A DNA stretch of 64,000 bases from Kingdonia uniflora (lineage: Eukaryota > Streptophyta > Magnoliopsida > Ranunculales > Circaeasteraceae): positions 248,001 through 312,000 of the forward strand of contig JACGCM010001793.1 of assembly GCA_014058105.1 (NCBI GenBank), in the 5' to 3' direction. Under the pieces are notes generated by a model. It worked only from the letters and a program-made list of their open reading frames with translations. It searched no databases and was not told where the DNA came from. The translations under genes were made by a program, and so were the position numbers. Below, in pieces: positions 32,923 to 43,244 of the stretch (the stretch's first letter is position 1; each line of letters starts with the position of its first letter).

Positions 32923-34938
32923 GTGAGCAAGGTGCCTGTTTTATTTCCAGACACGACCTTCAACAAACGTGATTGTTACAACCATAGAGCCAAAGTTAAC
33001 AAGAAACGTATATCGAGTGGCGATGTACAGGCTGCATTGGATTGGTTCAAGAAAAAACAAGTCGATGATCCTATGTTCTACTTTAACATTCAGCTCGATG
33101 ATGATGACAGAGCACTTAATTTTTTTTGGATAGATGGGCGATCCCGAATCGCATATGAGGCTTTTGGGGATGTGGTGACTTTTGACACCACGTATAGGAG
33201 GAACATTTATAAGATGCCATTTTCTTCATTTGCGGGAATAAACAACCACTATCAAACAATCCAACTTGGATGTGCTTTGTTAAGGAATGAGCAAGATACC
33301 ACCTTTACTTGGTTATTCCATACATGGCTGAAGGCGATGAGCAATAAACACCCGACGGCTATTATCACTGACCAAGATGCTGCAATGGGTACCGCCATCC
33401 CCAAGGTTAGTCTCAGTCTTATGTTTACAGGAATTGTTATAATTGTCGACAAGTCCCTATGTCGACAATTATAGCTAAAATAATTGTCCAAATGGACAAA
33501 CTCGACAATCTTTTTTATCGAAGATCATGAAGTTGACAATATTTTGTCGAATTTCATGAAATCGATAATATATTTTCTCGAAAATCATAAACTCGACAAT
33601 CCATCTGTGTTATCTAATATCTGTATTTTGTTGAAGGTCTTCCCAAACACCAGACATCGGCTCTGCCTATGGCACATCATACACAAGTTCCCTGAAAAAA
33701 TTGGTCATGTCTATCGAGATCCATCTACATTCAAGAGTGATATAGATTCAATTATCCACAACACATACGATCCTGTAGACTTTGATAGAAGGTGGGCCGA
33801 GCTTATGAAGAAACATAATCCTGATGACAACAATTGGATGCAAGGCTTATTTAATATCAGAGAAAGGTGGATACCTTTGTGGAATAGAGGTACTTTCTAT
33901 GCTGGTATGAGTACTACTGGCAGAAGTGAGTCAACAAACAATTTTTTCAATGGTTGGCTGCTTCCTTCAACTGGTCTGTGCAGTTTCGTGACAAAATATG
34001 CAACAACTCTATTGGAGACATTTGAAAGAGAGAAGGAAGAGGGCTTCCAATCTGAACATAGATATCGGCAAGTCAGACCTCATCAGGCTCTACTAAAACA
34101 TGCAGCAAAGATTTATACGAGGAAGATTTTCCATAAAGTTGAAGACCAATTCAATCAAATTGTGCGGTTCATAGCAATAGAAAAGAGCGTAGGCGGAAAC
34201 GTTCGAGAAATACTTCTGAAGTCACATAGTGGACTGCCTGAAAGTTTTGAGTTGAAGATAGACTTGGCTAGCTTGACAGGCCATTGTGAATGCAAGTTGT
34301 TCGAGTATGTAGGTCTGCCGTGTTGTCATCTCTTCAAGGTTTTCTCCAAATATGATGTTATCCAAATTCCAGATGCATTTATTCTACCAAGGTGGAAGAT
34401 TGGGGCAAACAAATATTCACGATTGTATGAGGAGAGTTTCTTAGATGGAGATAACTTGAGGAAACCGTTACGCCATAACCACCTTTCACTTCGCGTAGCA
34501 AACCTATTTGAGAGGGCATCAAAAAATAAAGCAAACTTTGAATATGCCATTTCAAGGCTGGACGAGCTTGAGACACATCTAGATGCGTACGATGCATCCC
34601 TAACTCAAATCTCAGGGGCGAATCCTTCAATGTCAACTCCATTAACTGAGACCGTAATGTCTTCAACTTCTATTTTGGATCCTCTTGTGGCACAAACCAA
34701 AGGCCATGCAAAAGATGATAATAAGAAAGGTGGCAGATGGAAGGGGGGAATGGAGATAGCTGTGGAGAAGAGGAAGAGGACATGCAAAGCTTGTGGATTC
34801 TTTGGCAGCCACGACAAACGAACTTGCCCAAAATTGAAATTATTGTTTCAAAAAGCAGAAGCTGGTGAGTATCGTAAAATCATAAATAAGTACTTCCCAA
34901 CAACTTCTACGATAACAACATATGTTGAATATTACTAA
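32923..34938 (+). CDS. MULE transposase core (FAR1/MURA type) with SWIM finger
   Basis: Exons 32923-33405 and 33637-34938 join in frame (AAG|GTTAGT donor, TTGAAG acceptor) to 594 codons including the stop, with no disruption. VTFDTTYRRN holds the first catalytic Asp (residue 88 from the Met at 32923). IITDQDAAM holds the second (residue 150). GRSESTNNFF, in the second exon, probably supplies the catalytic Glu. The SWIM zinc finger reads CECKLFEYVGLPCCH near 34290, and a C-terminal knuckle reads CKACGFFGSHDKRTC near 34780. It would cut and join the element ends. The intron itself carries palindromic TTGTCGA repeats. The true start lies upstream in the broken FAR1 region; the first Met is only where the open frame begins. 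Confidence 0.85.
33425..33605. repeat. Palindrome array in the transposase intron
   Basis: Pairs of TTGTCGA-like and TCGACAA-like half sites are separated by 11-12 bases, for example around CAAGTCCCTATG and AGATCATGAAGT. The array is confined to the 231-bp intron 33406-33636. Confidence 0.75.
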
Positions 34939-35164
34939 TTTATTTCCCATGTTTCATAAGTACGTGCTTCAAATCAGAATGGGCTCGAGCCACAGTCAGA
35001 CGACCATGGTGTTGGAAGTTACTGAAGATGTTCATATGATTGCAGATTAGAGACATCATTGGGACTTTTATTATTGTTACAATGTTCTTGTTCATGCTAT
35101 TGTTGTCGAATTGTCAGATTATTATTCAAATTTTAGTTGTGTTGTAAGGTCCCGTGTTGTAATT

Positions 35165-35345
35165 GATTTTATTGTCGAATAAGTTTATGGTGCGACAATT
35201 TGCATGAAAGTATCTGCCAAATTTTCATAAATGTGACAATTAATTGTCAAACTGTGTTTTTAATTTTAAAAAATCGATAATTAATTGTTGAAAAATATAC
35301 ACTCGACATTTAATTGTCGAAATACTATAAACTCGACAATTATTA
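35165..35345. repeat. Palindrome array between the convergent MULE genes
   Basis: Palindrome centres lie near 35241, 35282, 35312 and 35342, the last three at a 30-bp pitch. It sits in the 3' intergenic space between the transposase stop (34938) and the OTU stop (35417). Confidence 0.7.
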
Positions 35346-35416
35346 TGTAACAGCTATAAACTCTTCACAAGCTATATAGAATACATTGATGTACATCATC
35401 AAATAATATACAACAT

Positions 35417-36196
35417 TCAACAAAACAAATCATTTATGCTGTAATCCTGTAGGCTAACATTGTTGTCTCTCATCAACTTCATCCAAGCTTCGTTTGGCGC
35501 GTCAAAGTAGTTCTTCACACATGGTTTCACTAAAGCATCTGGAATATCCAATTGCACATGCGCCCACCACAGTGTAGAAACTAGAGGAATAGGTGATTGG
35601 TACTTGGTCTTCAATTTTACAAAGTTTTCATCGGATGTCATTCCAACCCGCCAATACTTCGTACTATCAGCAAGAATGTTTTCAAACCTCTTATCTTTGG
35701 TAATCTTGTTGTTTGCTTTCTGCCAAAACAAAGGTAGGAACGTTAAGGCCTCCTTGTTGCTGATGAAGATGACCACCTTCTCGTAATATATTGCCAACAA
35801 ATGTCCCATATACAAATATTCTACGAACAAAGTATTAAACTTAAAGGCCCGTAACAATGTTTCGTACCTTCTCTCTCCCAAATTAATGTAAGCTACATCC
35901 AACCTCTGACTAAAAATGCTCTTCCAATAAGAAGGTTTCTTCGTCATCAAGGTACACAAGGAATCTTTCACATTCAAGAACTTTATTTGGCTCTGATACG
36001 CATATGTCGCAGCAACCCTAAACGCTGTGTTACCATCCCTTTCAACATCAAGTATATCCAGTTGGAACCAATTAAATGGTTGAAACAAAGTCTGTCTTAG
36101 ATTAGTTTTATGATCAATCTTCTTCAACCTTGAATCGATCCTTTCTTGATACTCCCCCTTTCCCGATAAGATTATGTCATCTTCGTGATCCCCCAT
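35417..36196 (-). pseudogene. OTU-like cysteine protease domain with lost active site
   Basis: This is the C-terminal part of the gene above. Counting from the Met at 36196, residues 47-60 read DILDVERDGNTAFR, where OTU proteases have DGNC; Thr57 replaces the nucleophile. The fold continues with YMGHLLAIYYEKVVIFIS and LTFLPL, both typical of MULE- and transposon-linked OTU domains. Near residue 190 DENFVKL stands where the catalytic His is expected (NHFVxV pattern); Asn replaces it. The 259-codon frame is open, so loss of both residues without stops might mean a non-catalytic protein rather than simple decay, but this is inference. Confidence 0.7.
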
Positions 36197-36679
36197 TGGA
36201 CCCTCTTGAGCAATTGTTCAGAGTTTAGTAAACTGCCTATTTAGTTCCTCCCATGTCGAGTCTTCAGTATCTTCAAAATCCCCTCTTTCAATAGCGCCTT
36301 TCAGTTCAAGGTGCCACACTCCCTATAACGCAAACACGAATACAATTAGTTAGAAATTAAAACAAAGTAATTTAAAACTAAAATACAAACGTAGGATGAC
36401 AAAGGTGCACACACCCATTCATTATTGTCAGTTTCAAGGTTGAATCTCATGTCTTCGGATATCGTCAGTTTGGTTTGCTGGGCCGATTTAGATCCACATG
36501 ATTAGTATTTGGTGAAAAAAAATTAGAAGTCACAGTACAACTTACCAGCCTTTCAGTTTTGTGGATGTATTTGGCGTACCACCTGTCATGCGTAACCTTC
36601 ACCTATAAATCATGGGTTTATACATAAACACACAAAATCAACATAGCCTGGTTCATGGAAATTATAAGTCGAATTCAGT

Positions 36680-36785
36680 TTTTTTCGACAATAAATTGTC
36701 GCATAAATTCTTATTCGACAATTTATTGTCGAATGACAATCAATTCAACACATTATTGTCGACTTCGACAATTACGTTTCGACAC
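36680..36785. repeat. Palindrome array in a PMD-OTU intron
   Basis: Three palindromes centred at 36693, 36723 and 36753 give an exact 30-bp pitch with 12-base spacers (for example ATAAATTCTTAT). They lie in an intron of the minus-strand gene. Confidence 0.78.
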
Positions 36786-38511
36786 TAAGAGACTAGCTGT
36801 TAAATAGGAGAACTTTTGTTTGAGCAAGATTCCAAAGGGCATATATATATTTTCTATAAACAATTTAGTATCAATGTACATTGGATTACTTCAATGTTTC
36901 ATAAAAAGTCTCCTCAAGCAAAAAATTAAATAACCGCATCAATGTACATGACTACAAAATATCTCGTCAATGACCATTGTCTAAATCAACTTACATTCCT
37001 ATCTCTCTCACTCAATCTCCTTTGAGCTTCTTCAAATTTCGCATTTAACTCTTTGTACTTCTATTTCCACATTTCGGCTTCTACGACGTTTTCCTCTGAG
37101 TGTGGAACCAAGTTTAGCTGCACAAATGCCATAAAAAGATAATTATGAAATAACTCATAAATGACATATAGATCTAGTGTACTATATTTGTATATATAAG
37201 ATGGAACAGAAAGATAATCATGAGTTTCTATTCGAATAAGAAGGTTTCTATTCGAATAGATTATGACAGTTGAGTTTCTTATAATATTTCATACTCACAG
37301 GTAAGGGTCGTGCTTCTTGGTTTACATAAACTTCTTCCATCAACTTGTCATTAATACTGTTCAACGCTTCATTTTCTTTTACCTATTATCAATCATAAAT
37401 GAGTACTTCTAAAGGAAAGAATAACTGTTAAAAAACTTGTTTCTTTTTGGGAGTAATAGTACTTACTTTGTTTGCAAGTTGCATACGCAGATCTACTACT
37501 AATTTCTTATTCGATTCGCATTCCAATGTCTGATAACAAACTTGTATTTAAGAAGTGACGTCTACGAAAACTGTGTAAGGAAGGGAATGGTAAAACATGT
37601 ACAAATATCTTTTCATTTAATTTCTTCTCACAGATGGAGTTGGCAACATCCTTCGCTTGAATGTCTGCTTGCATTCTTAGGTTTACCTCCATCAAAAATA
37701 TACATTCACCTGTCTGTAATAGTAACAAGCGAGTAACAAAGTTATTACAAGACAATTCCCTTCCCAATATATGTATTACAAGGTAACGATAACTTAAAAA
37801 AGTTTGTTAGAGTGCACACCTTCGTTGCCAACGCCTCCACCAAAACTGACCTCGCCGGGACTTCTACCACCTCGGCCAGTCCTCCACTACCTTTATTTTG
37901 CCTATGTGAGACCTCAACCTATAAAAGAAAAGAGTAGAGCCGAATATTAGAAGAATGAAGAAAGATACCTAAAACACTATAAGTACAATCAAATACTCAC
38001 ATTCTCCCTCTAGGAAACACCACCCCTATCCCCCAATACCCTCCCATCGTCGTAATTATCATCTTCGGCAAGATTAACAACATCTGGGCAAAGTTTGGTG
38101 AAGGAAATTGAATTGAACCATTCTAAGTATCCTTCAGTACAAACGGGGATCCCATCGTGGACTTTCTTACCCCTCCTCAAAATGATAGAGTCCCTCCATT
38201 TCCCTTCGGATAATAAATCCATCCAATTAAACTTCGGCTTGTATGCGCATGGTTTATCACAAAAATACAAGCCGCTCTGTTCAACATAAGTAGGATCCCG
38301 AGGCACAGGTTACCTTCAGTTGAACTGTCTCTATACTCGGTCAGGATAATATGGTTCATTGTGTTCAGAACTACAGAGGAGACCTGTGAAGCTAGCCACT
38401 TCTTTGAAATTATATTTGTCCTCCCTCTTCTCTAACTACGGGTCCTAGACGACCTGCAACAGAAATTACAGATAGGTTACTTAGGTAAATAATGCTAAAC
38501 AATGTTTAACA

Positions 38512-38690
38512 TATTGTCGAATTCTAATAATTCGGCAATAAAAATGTTTTATTGTCGAATTGTTAGAATTCGATAATAAGTAAGCTTTATTTTTTGACCA
38601 AAAAATCTCTCTTTTTGTCGAATTTTGTGAATTCGACAAAAACTAAGGTTTCTTTATTGTCGAATTCATACAATTCGACAATAAAGAAAG
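38512..38690. repeat. Four short hairpins in a PMD intron
   Basis: Each unit is TTGTCGAATT, five variable bases, AATTCGACAA or one change from it. The loops are CTAAT, GTTAG, TTGTG and CATAC. The last has arms of 18 bp. They lie between PMD exons 38751 and 38457. Confidence 0.8.
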
Positions 38691-39739
38691 CTTGTCTAAA
38701 CATACTTATTCAAAAAGTTTAAAAAATAACAAATAAAGGTTTCAACTTACATCTTGAAGCTTATAACTGTCCAAAGCTTCTCTAAACATGTTTAAAGCAG
38801 CTGAACCACTTAGCGCGCTTGTCGTCTTAGTCTAAGACCACCTCATACAGAACTCAACAGCACTGGATTGATTGGGTGTTGAAATACCAGGCAGCTTCGG
38901 GAAATGTTCAAATATCCAAGGACTGTTAAAATAAATAAACTTCAATCACAAGTAAAGAAAACAACAATCCAGCAACGAAACAAAATAATGTATGTTACAA
39001 AAACTCACCTCTAGCAATGTAGTACAACATGCAAGCCCTTTTGCATTCACCCTCGATGAAGTACCTAGACTGTAGTACAGGTGTGCCAATATCGCAGCTC
39101 CCCATGACCATGGTTTATTTACGTCCTTGTCCTGAAAGAAGCTAAGGTACTTGACTAATACATCTGTCCCTTTCTTGGTAGGGAAGAGAAAAGATCCATG
39201 AACGTATAACAATTACGTTTTCCCAACCATACGGGAAGATAACTTGATAGGGGAAGCGGAAGAAGATGGCGCTTGGGGGGCATTTGTTCCAACCTTCCCA
39301 GCGAAGAAATCTACTATCTTCTTCAGGGAAAGAGATATTCCCTGTCCCCCCGCTTTCAAATCAGGGTAAACCCTGTCAGGAAGATACATAGACTTTCTAA
39401 AGATTTCTTTAGCAGTTGCTGCACCCCACTTTCTCTCCACAACAGTGAGGTCACCATCAACCCTCAAGCCAATCAGCCTGGACAGATCCTCCAAAGTGAT
39501 AGTCATCTCTCCCCACTTGAAATGAAAAGTGTTGGTCTCTGGATGCCACCGCTCATAGAAGGTTGTAATCAACGCAGCATTGTAGTGCTTATAAGAGATG
39601 GCTCCAATCCTGCCGAGACCCCAAAGATTTCAATCTCTTCCCCAAGCTCCCATGTAGGACTGTAGTGATAGACACGTAGACAGTCGAGGTCCTGTAAATA
39701 TAATATAAAGCCATGTATCATTCCCACGAAGAAAAATTG

Positions 39740-39832
39740 TCGAATTCAAGACATTTGACAATTTATTGTCGAATTCATATATTTTTGATAATTATTTGTC
39801 GAATGTCTTATATTTTCGACAATTAGGGGAAA
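39740..39832. repeat. Palindrome array in intron 1 of PMD-OTU
   Basis: Three TTGTCGA...TCGACAA units at about 30-bp pitch. The unit at 39796-39829 is nearly identical, in the same orientation, to 32036-32069 in array 1 at the far end of the element. Confidence 0.72.
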
Positions 39833-40424
39833 CACTAGATGAGATTGGTTTGTTCTGTGTACCTATCCAAGAACTAGAACTTTGGCTTGATGGGTCGTAA
39901 AGCTCGTCAACAGAGAAGGGTCCATTGGGAAATATTTACTAGCTCCTTGTTCGGAGTTTCTGTCCCCAGCGAGAACTTCTTCTTCTGTGGTTGTAGTTTT
40001 TTGTTGCTCAAGGGTGGCGTTATGAAAAATTTCAGGTTGTGGAACTTCCGCAGATGGAAAATTCTTGTGTTCTACGAAGAAATCCGTACTTGATTGGGTG
40101 GTTGGTGTACCTTGGGAATCAGAGCTACTACACTCAGCGGCTGAAGGGTTTTGGGAAGAGTCTTCTTCAGGTGCAACTGACACACGTGGGACACTGCCAC
40201 TTATTAAGGAATCCCTTACTTGTACCCTAGTGGAACATATTTTTACATTTTTCGCGGGAATAGGGGGCGGGTTGTTATAATTCGGATGCGACAGATCTTC
40301 ACACTTATCATTTAGCCTCTTTCTTAGGGAGGCCGTTGATATTATCTTCCCTCTTGTTGGGATTTTCTTGCGTGCAACCTTTGGTGCCATCCTGCACAAA
40401 ATTCAATAGAACTGTCCTCTCAGA

Positions 40425-40800
40425 AATTGTCGAATGTGCTAAAGTTATATAATTAATTGTAGAAATCATAGAAATTAGATAATTAATTGTTGAATTTCAA
40501 AGTATTTCGATAATTAATTGTCAAACTTCAATACATTCGACAATTAATTATCGAATTTCTATGATTTCGACAATTAATTGTCGAATGTAATGAAATTCAA
40601 CAATTAATTGTCGAATGTATTGAATTTTGATAATTAATTGTTGAAATACTTAAAAATTCGACAATTAATTGTCTAATTTCAGAACATTTGACAATTTATT
40701 ATCGAATTTATACCGAATCAACTATTATTTATCGAACGTATTTAAATTGAACCAATATTCGATAGATTTCTCTCGAATACTTAAAAAATCGACAATTGTT
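40425..40800. repeat. 30-bp-pitch palindrome array 2, upstream of PMD-OTU
   Basis: Ten AATTAATT-type centres fall at 40454, 40484, 40515, 40545, 40575, 40605, 40635, 40666, 40696 and about 40726, steps of 30 or 31. The palindrome consensus is TCGACAATTAATTGTCGA; the 12-13-base spacers vary. Several spacers are reverse complements of each other. It lies between the PMD-OTU start and the right TIR, where the minus-strand promoter should be. Confidence 0.88.
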
Positions 40801-41017
40801 CGTATGCATATACCACATGAATGTGATATATCTGTCGATGTTGTGTTTACATGTGAGATTTGGGAGAATTTCGTGCATACTTGGTCAAAAAAAGAGTAAA
40901 AAAAAGGCACATTGGGCGGGAAAAGGGTTTATTTTTTTTTTCTCCTGAATCTTCATAGAACGCAAATGGAAAAGGGTTCAAATTGCATTTTATACCAGAT
41001 TCTGACGGAGAGAGAGA

Positions 41018-41317
41018 GAGAGTAAGTTCTTGAGCTCAGTGGAGAGAGAGAGAGAGAGAGAGAGAAAAAAAGAGAGAGAGAGAGGGAGAGAGATAGTCAG
41101 TGAGGCGAGTGAGTTGTTGAGTGAGGCGAGTTAGAGAGAGAGTGAGTTGAGTGGAGAGAGGGTATTTTTAATTTTTTTACTCATCACATAGAGAGCTGAG
41201 TGGGAGAGAGAGAGAGGTGAGTGGGAGAGAAAGAGATGTTGATTTGGCAAAATGAGTGGTGAGAGGAGAGTGCAGCGGGGTGTGTAGCGGGGAGAGGGTG
41301 TAGGCAAATCCTCTCCC
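41018..41317 (-). repeat. Right TIR of inner MULE with (GA)n tracts
   Basis: From 41317 leftwards on minus it reads GGGAGAGGATTTGCC and continues as the counterpart of 31401-31585. GA dinucleotide runs fill 41018-41165. The inverted match fades in the GA runs. Confidence 0.75.
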
Positions 41318-41677
41318 CTGTCACAAACCAATTTAAAATCTCATAACTCTCACTCTAAAAGCCTTTTCAAATTTGCTTCTTTCTCTTCTGCCTCTCTCAC
41401 TCTCTTCCACCATAGTGAATACATAATGTTTGGAATCTAGCATACTTCGAAGTGGCCCTAACATCAACAATCTTAGATTTAGGCCAAATCCGATTGTGGT
41501 AAATAAAAATAGCGATCCCTCTCTTTCTGAGTTAACTCAGATTCGTTGTGAAGTGCCAACCTTGAAGTTCCAACAGCGATAACACAATCAACAACGATGA
41601 GTAATTCCCCTCTCTCGTTGATTTTAGGTTACATGATTGACAGAGTAGACATTGTTGTTGCATTAATGGATCTATTT

Positions 41678-41962
41678 GCAATATGTAAATTGTCGAAATA
41701 TAATGAGATCAAAAATATATTGATCAGAATTATCGATTATGGGATTGTTCGACAATCTATGCCTTTAAGATTCGACAACCTGCTTGCAATATATAAATTA
41801 TTGAAATATCATGAGATCGACAATATATTGACCTCATGAGATCGACAATCTATGCCTCTAGAATTCGACAATCTGTTTGCAATATATATATTATTGAAAT
41901 ATCATGAGATCGATAATATATTGATCAGAATTATCGATTATGGGATTGTTTGACAATCTATG
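41678..41962. repeat. Diverged ~200-bp direct repeats with TCGA motifs
   Basis: The stretch from about 41678 (AAATTGTCGAAATATAATGA) to 41767 recurs at about 41877-41962, sharing ATATTGATCAGAATTATCGA and TTATGGGATTGTT. ATCGACAAT and TTCGACAA half sites are scattered through it. Confidence 0.6.
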
Positions 41963-43244
41963 CTTCTATTTCTACTGCTATCTCAGTGATCGAAAATATA
42001 ATGTCGACTGCCCATAGGATCGAAAATTACTAAACACTTAAATTTTGTTATCAATTTGATTTTGTTTTCTATATAAGAACCGTTTTGGTGTAATCATTAT
42101 TTGTGTAGTTCACAGGATTCCCTTAGACAAAATATCATTGGGTGTGAGGAATTGCTGATCTACAGATGACTCGATGATGTGCCATGGTGTATGTCGAGAA
42201 TGTGGGTGGTCGATAATCGAGCATACTGTGATTGACAAAATATTATCGAGCACCAGTAGGTCGATAATTGCATGAGTTAACAAATAGTCAATTTGGAGAA
42301 TTTGAAAAAATTCTTTCATAGATTGAGCAGGGCAAGAATGGGAGAGTTGCCCAAGCTACTGGGGGTTAACCTATCGGTGAGAACATATATTATGTTGAAC
42401 CCACAATTGTTATAAACATTATGGTAATTAGCTGCTCCTAAGATTCTACGAGCGTATGGGGAATGTAGTTGAGCTTGACAACAACCCACTGTAGGACCAT
42501 CATGAGGAAGAGAGTTTAGGTGAAGATTAAGGTTGCTTGGAGTCTACATAATTAGGGTGTTTTGTTTTTCTGCTTACTTTAGCAGTGTATGGACATTGAA
42601 ATAGATCTTTGTAACCAAAAATAGTATTATATTTGACATTATGATTTTGATTACCAAAAATTTATTCATAGATATTGGGTTATTGTGATTAATTTATTAA
42701 AGGAACCATCAACTGGGTTATTGTGATTGATTTATTAAAGAAGTCATCAACTAAAGCATGTATCCATAATCTGGAAATATATATGCCTCATTTATTGTCA
42801 ACTAATGCACTAGTCGACAACAGTGTATATACGATAATTGTCCATAATCGCATTCGTCAACAATTGAGTGTCTCATAATGCAATTGCTCAAAAGAAAAAA
42901 TTATCGAGTAGTGCATGTATCGATAATCTATTACTGTTATCTCTCTTTCATTATTGTCGATCAAAGCTAAGGTCGACAATTTACTTTTAGTCCATTGAAT
43001 TATTGAGAGTGCACGTATGACTTGTAGATTTAATCAAGACATGTTTGTAGTTGGTTCTTGTGCTTTTTTGAATTGACATTACTAGGTTGCCTTTTCATTA
43101 ATGTCATTCCTATATTAAATGGGAGACTTATGCCAAGTACTGCCAAAGTTTTGACACAGTAGGAATCATTAATGCTTGGTCACATGATGGTTTGGGGCCT
43201 AAAATAAATATTATTTTCTTTGAGTATATCATACATTTTCGATA

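Larger units (their letters stand above)
35417..40390 (-). pseudogene. PMD - helical linker - OTU-like gene carried by the MULE
   Basis: I read this as one minus-strand gene of about a dozen exons. Exon 1 is 40390-39863 (MAPKVARKK...PSLLTSF). The PMD lies in 39691-39009 (YERWHPETNTFHFKWGEMT, KPWSWGAAILAHLY), 38922-38751 (PWIFEHFPKLPG) and about 38457-38004 (EGYLEWFNSIS). Short helical exons follow at about 37916-37822, 37690-37620, 37530-37465, 37380-37300, 37120-36990, 36600-36540 and 36480-36412. The OTU-like exon is 36332-35417. The join DNNEW/GVWHLEL across the last intron is in frame. Breaks: a frameshift near 39600, TAA at 39213, stops near 38840 and 37060, several in 38457-38300, and TGA near 36220. 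PMD is known from MAIN/MAIL proteins and from mobile elements. Exon limits were set by eye. Confidence 0.72.
31401..41317. mobile_element. Inner MULE (9.9 kb) with transposase and PMD-OTU gene
   Basis: Both termini start GGGAGAGGATT(T/C)GCC and continue as CT-rich inverted repeats of 150-200 bp (31401-31585 against about 41110-41317). The identical 9 bases CTGTCACAA flank it at 31392-31400 and 41318-41326. It therefore inserted into the left arm of the outer MULE. Cargo: a FAR1/MURA-type transposase gene on plus and a many-exon PMD-OTU gene on minus, converging near 35000-35400. The non-coding parts are filled with 30-bp-pitch palindromic arrays. Confidence 0.9.

Noticed and set aside
33484..33636. 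A separate second ORF starting at 33484 in the transposase
   Set aside because: These codons are the intron read through: clean splice sites at 33406 and 33636 rejoin the conserved AIPK/VFPNTRHRLC sequence.
39273..39665. Plus-strand 130-codon frame
   Set aside because: Antisense shadow of the PMD exon, which has clear family motifs on minus.
31940..40800. CRISPR array, because of palindromic repeats with unique spacers at a 30-bp pitch
   Set aside because: The DNA is plant nuclear, the spacers are only 12 bases and low in complexity, several are reverse complements of each other, and no cas genes exist. I report it as a palindromic repeat array of a MULE instead.
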